Below the pieces are notes generated by a model. That model ran no database searches, was not told where the DNA came from, and was given only the letters and a program-made list of their open reading frames with translations. From contig CM030366.1 of NCBI GenBank assembly GCA_017893485.1, positions 72,637,469-72,701,468 on the forward strand: 64,000 bases of DNA. Reading direction: 5' to 3'. Below, piece after piece: positions 1 to 11,100 of this stretch (positions within the stretch are counted from its first letter, which is position 1; each line of letters opens with the position of its first letter). The position numbers and the translations under genes were made by a program. The stretch comes from Hemerocallis citrina (lineage: Eukaryota; Streptophyta; Magnoliopsida; Asparagales; Asphodelaceae).

Positions 1-434
1 TGCACTGCGACAAATTACATTATGAAAAAAAAAAAAAAATTTGAATTTGAAAGGGGTAGTCTAGAAAATGCCCTGCTCTGCCTCTGTACGTCAATGTGAA
101 AGCATTGTAGAAAAAACAAATTTCAGAATGGAGAGTAAATGCCCTTTTCTTCTCTCATCTGTGATTCCCTGGTAACTCATAAGTGAGAAAGCACTTTGGA
201 GCCTAAAGGCCCACACCTTTGTCGAGTTGAAGGAATTTGGGAAATAAAAGCCAGCTTCATAAAGTAGCTTCCCTCAGAAAACAAAAATTTATGTCGGATT
301 GGGTGGGTGTCAGTTGCAAGTTGAAACTGCTGCCCTTTTGTGTGCTTTAATTAGTTGATTGACCTATCACTCTTACAATCAATTGACTCTTCCATTACTA
401 GAGTGCCCCGCCCCCAATCAATTGAGTTTACTAT
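1..434. other. Non-coding flank or intron, no gene seen
   Basis: AT-rich sequence with a poly-A tract near position 30. I see no convincing ORF, splice-bounded exon or RNA gene. It probably belongs to the upstream intron or flank of the SOSEKI-type gene that follows. Confidence 0.5.
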
Positions 435-444
435 GCTACATGTA

Positions 445-745
445 GGCTGCAATCGAGCCGAGCCGAGCCGAATACCTTCAACTTCGAGCTCGGCTCGTTT
501 ACGAAACGAGCTCAATTTTGAGCTCGAGCTCGGTTCGAGCCGAGATTTGACCGAACTTTGACCATATTCGAGCCGAATAGCTCGCGAGCTTAGCCTAAAA
601 AAAATAATAATAAAGCTTGAGCTCGACTCGTTTACGAAACGAGCTCGGTTTTGAGCTCAAGCTCTGCTCGAGCTCGATTCGAGCCAAACTTTGACCGAGC
701 TCGAGCCGAATAGCTCGCGAATAGCTCGATTCGTTTGCAGCCTTA
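445..745. mobile_element. MITE-like element with 10-bp target duplication
   Basis: A 301-bp non-coding element flanked by the perfect direct repeat GCTACATGTA (435-444 and 746-755). Its ends are inverted: it starts GGCTGCAATCGAGCC and ends with TTCGTTTGCAGCC plus a short tail. The interior is built of repeated GAGCTCG and CGAGCC words, so it is strongly self-complementary. A target duplication of 9-11 bp is typical of Mutator-like elements, so a MULE-derived MITE is the best guess; the superfamily is inferred, not proven. Confidence 0.7.
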
Positions 746-774
746 GCTACATGTAAGTCACTGTATTGTTTTTA

Positions 775-1550
775 GAGTAATTAATGCTTCATCCACTATC
801 AATTTCACTATCATTTTCTTCACTATTTTAGGTGGCATACTCCTATTGGAGAGTTCCCCCATCTACTCTATCTTTTCCTATCTATTGGAGTATACCACCT
901 AAGAGCATCTGTAGTCGTTGACACCCAAATTTTGGGTATTTGGCAAATAGAAATAGAAAAAATGGCAGCGCTCTGTAGTCGTGTAAGCCAAAATTTGGCC
1001 TTTACGAAATCCAAATAGGACGGACAGATGATAATTTTCCGTCCGACGTTAAAAAAAAACCAAAAAAAAAAAAATTAAAAAATGGGAATGGAATGTTTGA
1101 TAGTGACGTTTGAAAACCAAAAAAAATCAAAAAAATTTCCTGATGTGTGGGACGGAGGATCATATGCTGTTTGAGGGTTTTTGTTTTTTTTGAAATGGAT
1201 CGGACTGGATATTATTTCTCGTCCGACCGTTTTTTAAAAAATATATATATAAAAATTTAAGGGACGGGGAATAATCCCTCGTCTGATGAGTACGCGTGAA
1301 AAAATTCTTTCGGACGAAAAATAATCTTTCGTCTGATCGAACGGACGAAAGATTATCTTTCGTGAGCTATATTTTGGCAATTGCCATTTCCTCTGCCAAA
1401 TATAGCTCGGTACTGTAGCAGCTAAACCCAATTTTTGGGTATTTGGCCAATGACTACAGTGAAAATTTTGGCAAAATGGCCAACGACTACAGATGCTCTA
1501 TGGTAGTAAAGAGATATGTATTGAAATTGGTAGTGGATGTAGCATTACTC
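775..1550. mobile_element. Outer MITE split by a nested MITE
   Basis: The segment starting at 775 (GAGTAATTAATGCTTCATCC) and the one ending at 1550 are inverted copies of each other; the right end read in reverse gives GAGTAATGCTACATCC. The inverted match runs about 70-80 bp on each side and includes AGGTGGCATACTCC against GGAGTATACCACCT, so the ancestral element was a near-perfect hairpin of about 180 bp. It is now interrupted at about 901 by a 0.6-kb element with its own terminal inverted repeats. I found no clean target duplication for the outer element. Confidence 0.65.
902..1499. mobile_element. Inner MITE nested in the hairpin MITE
   Basis: About 598 bp bounded by a perfect 19-bp terminal inverted repeat: AGAGCATCTGTAGTCGTTG at 902-920, with its exact reverse complement ending at 1499. 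Subterminal repeats (ACCCAAATTTTGGGTATTTGG-like words) occur on both sides. There is no coding capacity; the interior is AT-rich with several GGACGAAA/CGTCC words. The target duplication is unclear (TA or longer and degenerate), so the superfamily is left open. Confidence 0.7.
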
Positions 1551-3054
1551 ATGTTTTTATATGCCCTGGATTTAAACTCAATAGATGAATAAGTACATTG
1601 GTGTATACAGAAGTTCTAAGAGATATGTGTAGGAACTATAAATACAATGAAGTCTTGACGAAGAGGCATGAAAGTAAAATGTTCCAATAGGAACTATACG
1701 TGGGTTCTTCTCCACAATCAGAGGCAATGTGTAGGTTAGTCTACTAGACCACCGAGCCACATGAGTGAATCTCTTGCATCTTGTTCTTGATCACTTGTAA
1801 ATATCTGATCGTAAATATTTAGTAAATAGGTGAACTGAAAATTTTGTTGTCCGTCGTTATTAAGGAAACAAATAGGTAGACTCGAATGCCCCACTAAGCG
1901 GAGAATCGTCCATCTGAGTTGTGTCACTATGGCAGAGTCATGGGTCAAACATTAAGGATTTAATCATACCACTCCGCGGACTCCCTGATCAGTCACCTAG
2001 TTTCTGCTGCAGTATTAAGAAATTCTCTTTGAAGTAGTGTTCTAAGGAATTCAAGGAGAAGAGATTGGTTTGAAAGAATTTGTCATACTGAATTTAATTG
2101 AGCAGTTTTACAAAGGTCCTTTATGTGTTTATTCCCAATCCTGTGTGTCTCTAAGGCCGACTTATATAAATCCCGACAACTCCATGAGTGCCTGTTTGTT
2201 TTGATTCCAAAAGGAAATTCAATAAAATTGATTTAGAGATGTAATCATGTCATTAGGAAAGTTGAAGCATTGAATGTAGTAAGACCAATCCTGTATACAA
2301 CATATCAACTGTGTTTTTCTTGCCCTGCCATATATAGATTGGGAGCATTAAGTCATAATGCCGTCCAACTGAGCCTTGCATTTATCATCAGCAGGGAATA
2401 GTTGAATACTTTGAGAAAGGCAAATGGATACAAAACTCCCCTTTATAATGTTACATTTTTGTAATAATCCAAATTTTTAATGTAGTTATGTAGTTTCAGA
2501 ATTTATATTGCATAGCGGCCTGTAGGAGTAAACTCAACTTGCTGGATCTATAGAAATAAATAAGAATTCGAGCATCCTTTCTGTCACTACCTAGTGCACT
2601 CAATCATGTACCCAAACTGATGAATTGTAATTTGAATTGTTTAATACTGATGTTTTAGTTTACATTTCTGAATTAAGTTAGTGATGGAAGCATTACTGAT
2701 AAGATTTTCAAAAGTGCATGATAGAAAATGAGTTACTTAATTAGCTATATATGTTAGCCATTTCAATCTCTCCTTGGCCTGTCCTTAATTCTGAGTATTT
2801 TTAGATAATTTTGAGGCGAGCCTGTTTTTAAATTTACAATGCACGCACGAACTCAAATTATGTAGAATAACAGTGTTTTTTATTCTTTATTTCCTGTGCT
2901 GTGTTTGTTTCTGGCCCAGCTTGACTAGGTATGTTTCATTATCTCTTATTAATGAGAGAGTGTGGTCGTATTCCCACATTTTCATATGAAAAATGAAATA
3001 TGTTTTTGCATAATTAAACCTTGTAAAATTTTATAATTACTATTTGGTTTCCAG
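1551..3054. other. Unassigned non-coding stretch, probable intron
   Basis: About 1.5 kb of AT-rich DNA directly upstream of the first recognisable SOSEKI exon. The short ORFs here show no family resemblance and I could not place the DIX-like N-terminal exons of the gene in it. It ends in a pyrimidine-rich tract and acceptor TTTCCAG at 3048-3054, so at least its 3' part is intron. Confidence 0.5.
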
Positions 3055-3760
3055 AACGATTTCAGCAACTCCGAATCAGCAGCCGACCTCGAAAGCCACT
3101 CCCACCCAAACACCAAATCGAACCAGAAGACGAAGAGGAAGAAGTTGATGAAGAAGAAGAAACAGACGAAGATGACCAAGAAATCCAAGAACCGGAGGTA
3201 GATAAAAACCGCCATACCCGCTGCTCACGTGGTGTCTCAACTGATGAAATCCCCAATGTGCTGCGCAAAACCGTCCTCCACAGAGGAGCCCGCCATCAAA
3301 CCGAGATCGCAGTGGACGATGGCTCCCCTCCCTCGTCTTCATCCTCAGACCCACCTACCACAGTTGAACCGGCTAGTCTGGCCACACGCAACTCTGTATT
3401 TCTCAATCTGATAGCTTGTGGGTCGACCGCAGCTGGTACAAAAGGTAGAAGGAGTGGGGGGGATCTGCAGAAGAAAGGGTTAGTGAGCCGGGTGGCAGCA
3501 AGAGCGTGCAGAGTGGAGAATGGGGAGGAGGAGGAGGCTGAGACGTTTACGACGGAGAACACGAGAAATGGGAATGTGCAGAGTGAGGAGAAGCAGTACT
3601 TCAGTGGGAGCATTGTGGAGGCCATGAGGAGCTGTGCAGGGGAGCCTGCTGGCCTCAAGAAATCTTCTTCTTACAATGAAGAAAGGTACAGTTAGTTCAT
3701 TTTGCCGTTTACTTTCTTATTGCAAGATCTCTAAATTTGAAATAGGTGAAAATATTTCAC

Positions 3761-3801
<41 letters not shown>

Positions 3802-4152
3802 TTAAATTCAATCATTTGCAGTTCAATGTGAAATAAAGAAGACATATTTGGACAATTTGAAACCTGATAAAAGCTTGTTTATGCATTAGTGCAGAATACG
3901 GTGGTGATTGCCATACTTGTTTAAAAATAAAAATAAATAATTAGTGCAGATCAGACAAATTTAGGGCTTAATTAATCATTGTATTTTTTTTTTGGAAATG
4001 TTGACAGGAGCTCAAAGCTTGGGATTGGAGAAGAGTGCTTGGGGGTTGGTGGTGTGGAGCAAGCTAGTGGTGGTGTGAAGGGGAAGTGCATTCCAGGAAG
4101 GAAAAAGACCTCCAAATTGCAGGAGCAGCAACAGCAACAATCTAAGAAATGA
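3055..4152 (+). CDS. SOSEKI-type (DUF966) protein, C-terminal exons
   Basis: Two exons, 3055-3685 and 4008-4152, joined across a GT-AG intron (donor AG|GTACAG, acceptor TTGACAG) that keeps the reading frame; the stop TGA is at 4150-4152. The product is the C-terminal part of a SOSEKI-like protein, a plant family of polarly localised, cell-cortex proteins with an N-terminal DIX-like oligomerisation domain. What identifies it is the order of short conserved blocks: SVFLNLIACGS, then EKQYFSGSIVEA, then LKKSSSYNEER, then GKCIPGRKK near the end. The first exon also encodes an acidic stretch (EPEDEEEEVDEEEE), and the protein ends in a Q-rich tail (QEQQQQQSKK). The DIX-like part is not recognisable in the window; it lies in exons further upstream. 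The frame is intact. Family assignment is from remembered motifs and is quite firm; the paralogue is unknown. Confidence 0.82.
3758..3801. repeat. (ATT)n microsatellite in the SOSEKI intron
   Basis: About 14 copies of ATT inside the last intron of the SOSEKI-type gene, between donor 3686 and acceptor 4007. Likely length-polymorphic; no function is implied. Confidence 0.9.
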
Positions 4153-4488
4153 TTAAGCTTAAAAGTTAACCTGGATGTTTTCCCATGGCTGCTTAGTTAA
4201 TTTTTAATCTAGTATTTAGTGTAGAAATAATTAACTCCCTCTTTTGCTATTACGTCTAGTTTTTTATGTTGTGGTATGACTAGTTTTTTAGGAGACAGTG
4301 AAATAGAGCTGTCTGTACTATGTACACAATTAGCTAATCTGACTAATCTTGTTTGGGAATCTTAATGTTAGTTTCTATCCAATTACTTTGGTTTGATTTC
4401 TCTACAGTATCTACATGAAATTAAGGGCCAAAATTTTTGCTTTGTGAGAGCATCAACGACTCGTGATAGGTAAAATATGCATTGATGC
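4153..4488. other. 3' flank of the SOSEKI-type gene
   Basis: AT-rich 3' UTR and intergenic DNA running up to the first retrotransposon LTR. I see no further gene. Confidence 0.6.
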
Positions 4489-4975
4489 TGTTTGTTTTTG
4501 GGGTATGGGGCAGCAGGTGTAAGTTCTTACAATTTTGTAAATAGGAAACGATAGTACTGGCGTCGCTCCGACCCTGGGGAGCAGGACGGGCTCGAGGGTA
4601 GCAACCGGAGGTTGGGTGAGCGGCTCGGATCCAGTAGCACGGCTCGGATCTTCTGTACCTACACACTACCTAGAAACACCGGGAGAAGTCCTGATAACAG
4701 GCCCTCCGACGATCTAGTCAATCACTGAAAAAGAGAATGGGTAGCTAGGGTTTAGGTGGGAAAAGATTGATTACCTTTTAAAGTGATGAGGGGGCCTGGT
4801 ATTTATAGGCATAGGCAATAGGGTCTGGAACTCTAACGGGCCGGGTCGGACCTGTTAGCCTGTGGGCCTGAGGTGGTAATGGCCCGTTGGACTCCAGTTG
4901 ACTTGATGATCATAGGGGGAGGATGAAGAGGAGATCAGAGGGCTCTAATTTTTGCTACTCTTTTATCCCACATCA
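4489..4975 (-). repeat. 3' LTR of element E1
   Basis: About 487 bp that aligns in order with the LTRs of B and C: CCCTCCGACG, GATTGATTACC, a TATTTATAGGC box (TATAAATA on the minus strand at 4800-4807), and an end ATCCCACATCA. It is followed directly by CAAGCCCCCCACTC, the minus-strand polypurine tract, exactly as the other LTRs are followed by CGAGCCCCCCACTC. The left edge (TGTTTG at 4489) is inferred by alignment and may be off by some bases. Confidence 0.7.
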
Positions 4976-5210
4976 CAAGCCCCCCACTCATGCAGGGCTG
5001 TGCAAGGTCAGTTGTGGAGTAGTCTGGTTCCATAAAGGAGAGTGGAAAAAGAGTTTCTTTGGCGCGGCTTGGTTAGGGTCGACGCCGAGCTGGAGCGAGT
5101 TCGGGTGGTCGAGCACGAGGGTCTACTGCCGAGTGTCGCCGACTAGGTCCTGATGGTTCCCACTGTTACCAAGGTGGAATGGGGGTGGTTCGGAGTGTCG
5201 AAGGTGGGAG

Positions 5211-5617
5211 AGGTCGCCGAGCGGAGGCGAGCCCAAGAGACTTGGCCTGTGAGAACTACCCCTGTGCTCGAGATATCTGTCGAGCGTCGAGGCTTAGGGG
5301 GTCGGCGAGCGTAGGAGAGCTCAAGAGACTTGGCTTGTGAAGCTACCCCTATGCTCGAGATAGCTGTCGAGCGTCGAGGCTTAGGGGGTCGACGAGCGGA
5401 GGCGAACCCAAGAGACTTGGCTTGTGAAAGTTACCCTGTGCTTGAGATTGCTGTCAAGCATCGAGGCTTAGGGGGTCGGCGAGCGGAGACGAGCCCAAGA
5501 GACTTGGCTTGTGAAGCTACCCTTATGCTCGAGATAGCTATCGAGCATCGAGGCTTAGGGGGTCGGCGAGCGGAGGCGAACCCAAGAGACTTGGCTTGTG
5601 AAGCTACCCCGGGATGC
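5211..5617. repeat. 87-bp tandem array 1 of element E1 (about 4.7 units)
   Basis: About four and two thirds units of 87 bp. Each contains GAGACTTGGCTTGTGAAGCT, then GCTCGAGAT, then CGAGGCTTAGGGGGTCGGCG. The unit has the same length as, and is recognisably related to, the main array at 8110-11505 (shared: AGCTACCC, TGCTCGAGAT, CGAGGCTTAGGGGTCGG). The two arrays flank the accessory ORFs of E1. Confidence 0.88.
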
Positions 5618-5639
5618 CTCGATGAAGCGGGAGCAGGTC

Positions 5640-5988
5640 CTGAAAGCCGACCTAACCTCGATGGCCGATGACGGGCTGAGGAAGGAGGCGGCTCTGAAGA
5701 AGGCATTTGAGGTGGAGAAGGGGGCTGCTGACCTTGAAGTCCCATGACATGGTCATCGAGGTCCAGAACGAGGTGTACGACAAGGTGATGAGCCATGTCA
5801 AGCACTTCTATCCGACCCTGGATCTGACGGGCTTTGACTACGACATGGTGGTCGACGAGCCACCGAAGACCCTCGGGGACGATGCGTCAGCCGAAGGGGA
5901 AGTCGGAGCTGGAGGGGCCAGCGCCGAGCCGGTTGTCAACCCCGTGGTCGCTGTCGGACCCGAGGGAGAGGTTGGCCCTACGCCGTAG
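5640..5988 (+). pseudogene. E1 accessory ORF 1, C-terminal remnant
   Basis: Remnant of the antisense accessory gene of Tat-type elements, matching the last exon of the intact copy in B. A charged helical stretch (REQVLKADLTS..., KEAALKKAFEVEKG) is followed after a frameshift near 5743 by VIEVQNEVYDKVMSHVKHFY, a PTLDLTGFDYD segment and an acidic Gly/Ala-rich tail ending at TAG 5986-5988. The N-terminal exons present in B are absent, replaced by the 87-bp array. Function is unknown. The CTGGCCACCG motif 58 bp past the stop is shared with B and E2. Confidence 0.6.
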
Positions 5989-6224
5989 TTGTTTTTCTTT
6001 TTTCCATTCTTTCTATTTTTGATAATTGTATTTGCTGAAGGTGGACTGGCCACCGTGGTATTTTGTAAAAGCATACCAATTTATGACAAAGAGTTTTTTG
6101 TTTTTGACCCTGACTTTTGCCTTGACTTTCTGCCTGTCCGACCCTTTTTGACTTGTGTAATTTTTTGAGATTGTAATTTGTGAACTCATGGTCTCAGAAT
6201 GATTTTTTGTTTCGCTTCTATCAG

Positions 6225-6524
6225 ATGTCGACCTCCTTCCTCGAGTCTGATCCTCGACGATTCGAGGTTACGTGGCTTCGGAGCAAGATCAGGGTATTGG
6301 AGTCCACTCTTGACAGATATCAGAAGGAAGCTCGTGATCATGACGCTGCTTTCCTGTACTTCCGAAACAAGTCGAAGGAGCTGAGTGTGGAGGCGGCTCA
6401 ATTGAAGAAGGTGATAGTCGTTCGTGACCTCGGAAGCGCGGGCTTTGGATTTTCCATGTCAAGCGCCTCGCTTCAAAGGCCTAACTCGGAGTCGCTCCTT
6501 CGTGAGGTCATCGTGGAGAAATAG
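6225..6524 (+). CDS. E1 accessory ORF 2, coiled-coil protein remnant
   Basis: About 100 codons starting at the ATG that directly follows a splice-acceptor-like TTCTATCAG, the same arrangement as in B (TTATTTCAG) and E2 (TTTCTAG). The predicted protein is helical and charged: VTWLRSKIRVLESTLDRYQK, then SKELSVEAAQLKKVIV, then LLREVIVEK at the end, with a heptad-like leucine pattern. It corresponds to the N-terminal and middle part of the 250-aa ORF in B and is shorter, so it is probably truncated. No enzymatic motif is visible and the function is unknown. Confidence 0.5.
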   Translation: MSTSFLESDPRRFEVTWLRSKIRVLESTLDRYQKEARDHDAAFLYFRNKSKELSVEAAQLKKVIVVRDLGSAGFGFSMSSASLQRPNSESLLREVIVEK

Positions 6525-7332
6525 ATCGAGATTCAGTGTTATAAGACGATGTTGGGGATTTCAGGGGGGAGGGGGCGGGGCACTCCTCGGGCCGCGAACC
6601 ATCTCCGATTCGGCAGTTGGAATATGTGAGGTCGGGCGATGCCAAAAGTTCTGTGGCTGGCGTGTCTACCTTGGCTGCTCCTAAGGGTTCTGTTGAGTAG
6701 GCCGTGGAACCAAGCCGGTCGGCGGGGTTTGAGTTAGCCCGTGCTAGTTCGGAGGGGTGCTGAGGATAGTCTAGGCCGAGGCACTAGCCGTTTGTAATAA
6801 ACCATATTTTATTGTGGCCTCCCAAGGCTCTTATGATAGTAAAAAAAATAATCTTTTCGATTTGCCTGGGTTTGTCTTTGAGAACTAGTGTTGAGGGATT
6901 AAGGGAGGATCCTCGCTTGGTTTAGGAGCTGAGTCGAGGGTCGAAGACTTGGGATTGAGAAATCTTGCTATGTGGCTAGAATGTGTGCCGAAGAAGGCCC
7001 GTTTGTTTCGAGAATCGAGCTCCCCCAGCTTGTGGGAAAACTAGGGCTTCTACTGTCCGATGGCGGGTCCTCGACAGCCGGGCCGGAGGACGTGCTCGAG
7101 CAAGAGGGGGATAACGAAGGCGAGGGATCCTGAAAGCCTTGCAATGGAAGACGTTTCGTCTTCCAACGTCATTAAATGGGGAACGTTTCGCCTTCCAGCG
7201 TTATTAATGGCGGACGTTCCGTCTCCCACCGTTTCGACTTCCCACACCATAAATGCGATCATCCTGAAGGCTATAAAACCCTCACCCCCTCACCAGAAAT
7301 TGTCTCACCTCACCGTGAGTTATCGTCGCCGA
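6525..7332. other. E1 non-coding stretch between accessory ORF 2 and the 164-bp repeats
   Basis: GC-rich sequence with decayed repeat character. Around 7145-7240 the phrase GACGTTTCGTCTTCCAACGT recurs in variant forms (AACGTTTCGCCTTCCAGCG, GACGTTCCGTCTCCCACCG) at about 35-40 bp spacing. No ORF here has recognisable similarity. Confidence 0.5.
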
Positions 7333-7824
7333 TGGCTCTCCTGCCACCCTCTGACAATTGGGGGTAACGACCGTGGGTGCTGCTTATCCCCAGTTGTTAG
7401 TGGGTGAAAAGAGGGTCGATATCGGAGACGGTGCTCGGGGCACTTGCTGAAGGCGAGTGCCTTAACTGAAATTTTTGCTCGGGAGTCTTAGAGTGGTGGC
7501 TCTCCTGCCACCCTCTGATAATTGGGGGTAACGGCTGTGAGTGCTGTTTATCCCCAGTTGCCAGTGGGTGAAAGGAGGGTCGACCTCGGAGACAATACTC
7601 AAGGGGCTTGACGAAGGCGAGTGCTTTAACGAAAACTTTTGCTCCGGGGTCCTGGGTCAGTGGCTTTCCTGCCACCCTCTGACAATTAGGGGTAACGGTT
7701 ACGAGCGTTGCTTATCCCCAGTTGCCAATGGGCGAAAGGTGGGCCGATCCCCGGTCCGGGGCTCAGGGCGTTTGCCGAAGGCGAGCATCCTTAGTCATTA
7801 ACAAAAACTTTAGGTAGGGGTGTT
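7333..7824. repeat. 164-bp tandem triplicate in E1
   Basis: Three copies beginning TGGCTCTCCTGCCACCCTCT at 7333, 7497 and 7661, spaced 164 bp. Each has GGGGGTAAC or GGGGTAACG, CTTATCCCCAGTTG, GGGTGAAA and a GAAGGCGAGTGC-like block. The third copy decays towards 7824. It lies between the accessory ORFs and the large 87-bp array. Confidence 0.85.
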
Positions 7825-8109
7825 AGTTGATGTCCCAGCTGAAGGTGCGACCCTTAGATACCTAGAATCCGAGCCGAGCTGCGAAGATGCAAGGGTTGAA
7901 GGCCTCCTCATGCCCATAATTGACGCGGGTTGTCGAGGCTCTGGGTTCGGTACAGAAAGATTGCACATGAAGTGGCAGTAAAGATTGAACGACTTAGAAC
8001 TGTGGCATATCCTCTTGTCCTCCATGAAGTTTTAACTTGATGGACGATATTCCTACCGGGAGCAAACCCTTTACTATCTCTTGGATTCCCCCAAAACTTC
8101 CTCCGCTTT

Positions 8110-11100
8110 GCTCACTTCGCGATCACCTGTCAGGTGACGAGGTTTGGGGGTTGGCACAGAGCGACGAGCTCCGCTCCCTTAGCTCGAGAAAGCTACCTAT
8201 GGGCTCGAGAACACCGTCAGGTGTCGAAGCTTAGGGATCGACACAGAGCGACGAGCTTCGCTGCCTTAGCTTGAGTAAGCTACCCATGTGCTCGAGATCA
8301 CCGTCAGGAGTCGAGGCTTGGGGGCCAGCACAGAGCAACGAGCTCCGCTGCCTTAGCTTGAGAAAGCTACCCATGTACTAAGATCACCGTTAGGTGTCGA
8401 GACTTGGGGGTCGGCCTAGAGCGACGAGCTCCGCTGCCTTAGCTAGAGAAAGCTACCCATATGCTCGAGATCACTGCTAGGTGTCGAGACTTAGGGGTCG
8501 GCACAGAGCGACGAGCTCCGCTGCCTTAGCTCGAGAAAGCTACCCATGTACTCGAGATCACCGTCAGGTGTCGAGGCTTAGGGGTCGGCACAGAGCAATG
8601 AGCTCCGCTGCATTAGCTTGAGAAAGCTACCCATGTGCTCGAGATCACCATCAGGTGTCGAGGCTTGGGGGTCAGCACAGAGCGACGAGCTCCGCTGCCT
8701 TAGCTTGAGAAAGCTACCTATGTGCTCGAGATCACTGTCAGGTGTCGAGGCTTAGGTTTCAGCACAGAGTGATGAGCTCCGCTGCCTTAGCTTGAGAAAG
8801 CTACCCATGTACTCGAGATCACCGTCAGGTGTCGTGGCTTGGGGGTCGGCACAGAGTAACGAGCTCTGCTGCTTGATCACCGTCAGGTGTCGTGGCTTGG
8901 GGGTCGGCACAGAGCAACGAGTTCTGCTGCTTTAGCTTGAGAAAGCTACCCATGTGCTCGAGATCACTGTCAGGTGTCGAGGCTTAGGTGTCGGCACAGA
9001 GCGACGAGCTCTATTACCTTAGTTTGAGAAAGCTATCCATGTACTTGAGATCACTGTCAGGTGTCGAGGCTTAGGGGTCGGTGCAGAGCAAAGAGCTTCG
9101 CTGCCTTAGCTTGAGAAAGCTACCCTTGTGCTCGAGACCACCGTCAGGTGTTGAGGCTTAGGGGTTGGCACAGAGCGATGAGCTCCGCTGCTGTAGCTTG
9201 AGAAAGCTACCCATGTGCTCGAGATCGCTGTCAGGTGTCAAGGCTTAGGTGTCGGCACAGAGTGACGAGCTCCACTGCCTTAGCTTGAGAAAGCTACCCA
9301 TGTGCTCGACATCACCGTCAGGTGTCGAGGCTTAGGGATCGGCGCAAAGTGACGAGCTCCGCTGTCTTAGCTTGAGAAAGCTACCCTTGTGCTCGAAATC
9401 ACCTGTCAGGTGTCGTGGCTTAGGGCTCGGCACAGAGCGACGAGCTCCACTTCCTTAGCTTGAGAAAGCTACCAATGTACTCGAGATCACTGTCAGGAAT
9501 TGAGGCTTAGGGGTCGGCACAGAGCGACGAGCTCCACTGCCTTAGGTTGAGAAAGCTACCCATGTACTCGAGATCACCGTCAGGTGTCGAAGCTTAGAGG
9601 TCGGCACAGAGCGACGAGCTCCTCTGCCTTATCTTGAGGAAGCTACCCTTGTGCTCAAGATCACCGTCAGGTGTCGAGGCTTAGGGGTCGGCACAGAGCG
9701 ATGAGCTCTGCTGCCTTAACTTGAAAAAGCTACCCATGTGCTTGAGCTCACCGTCAGGTGTCGAGGCTTGGGGGTCGGCGCAAAGCGACGAGCTCCGCTG
9801 CCTTAGCTTGAGAAAGCTACCCATGTGCTCGAGATCACCGTCAGGTGTTGATGCTTAAGGGTCGGCACAGAGAGACGAGCTCCGCTTCCTTAGCTTGAGA
9901 AATCTACCCATGTGCTCAAGATCACCGTCAGGTATCGAGGCTTAGGGGTCGGCACAGAGCGACGAGCTCTGCTGCCTTAGCTTGAGAAAGCTACCAATGT
10001 GCTCGAGATCACTGTCAGGTATCGAGGCTTAGGTTTCGGCACAGAGTGACGAGCTCCGCTGCCTTAGCTTGAAAAGGCTATCCATGTGCTCGAGATCACC
10101 GTCAGGTGTCGTGGCTTGGGGGTCAGCACAGAGCGACGAGCTTTGCTGCCTTAGCTTGAGAAAGCTACCCATGTGCTCGAGATCACTGTCAAGTGTTGAG
10201 GCATAGGTGTCGGCACAGAGCGACGAGCTCCGTTGCCTTAGTTTGAGAAAGCTACCCATATACTTGAGATCACCGTCAGGTGTTGAGGCTTAGGGGTCGG
10301 TGCAGAGCGAAGAGTTCCGTTGCCTTAGCTTGAGAAAGCTACCCTTGTGCTCGAGATAACCGTCAGGTGTTGAGGCTTAGGGGTCGGCACAGAGCGACGA
10401 GCTCCGCTGCCGTAGCTTGAGAAAGCTACCCATGTGCTCGAGATCACTGTCAGGTGTCGAGGCTTAGGTGTCGACACAAAGTGACGAGCTCCACTGCCTT
10501 ATCTTGAGAAAGCTACCCATGTGCTTAACATCACCGTCAGGTGTCGAGGCTTAGGGATCGACGCAGAGTGACGAGCTCTGCTGTCTTAGCTTGAGAAAGC
10601 TACCTTTGTGCTCGAGATCACCGTCAGGTGTCGAGGCTTAGGGGTCGGCACAGAACGACGAGCTCCACTTCCTTAGCTTGAGAAAGCTACCAATGTGCTC
10701 GAGATCACTGTCAGGAATTGAGGCTTAGGGGTCGGCACAGAGCGACGAGATCCGCTGCCTTAGGTTGAGAAAGCTACCCATGTGCTTGAGATCACTGTCA
10801 GGTGTCGAGACTTAGAGGTCGGCACAGAGCGACGAGCTCCTCTGCCTTATCTTGAGGAAGCTACCCTTGTGCTCAAGATCACCGTTAGGTGTCGAGGCTT
10901 AGGGGTCGGCACAGAGCGATGAGCTCTGCTGCCTTATCTTTAAAAAGCTACCCATGTGCTTGAGCTCACCGACAGGTGTCGACGCTTGGGGGTCAGCACA
11001 GAGCGACGAGCTCCACTGCCTTAGCTTGAGAAAGCTACCCATGTGCTCGAGATCACCGTCAGGTGTCGATGCTTAAGGGTCGGCACAGAGAGACGAGCTC

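Noticed and set aside
1736..1948. 70-codon minus-strand frame resembling a retrotransposon piece
   Set aside because: No motif could be matched with confidence.
3062..3354. Minus-strand frames over the SOSEKI exon
   Set aside because: Shadows of the plus-strand exon; Ser/Phe-rich text arises from the acidic GAAGAA codons.
10029..10259. 29-residue repeat protein on the minus strand
   Set aside because: The 87-bp period gives a short open stretch, but neighbouring units contain stops, so no array-long frame exists.
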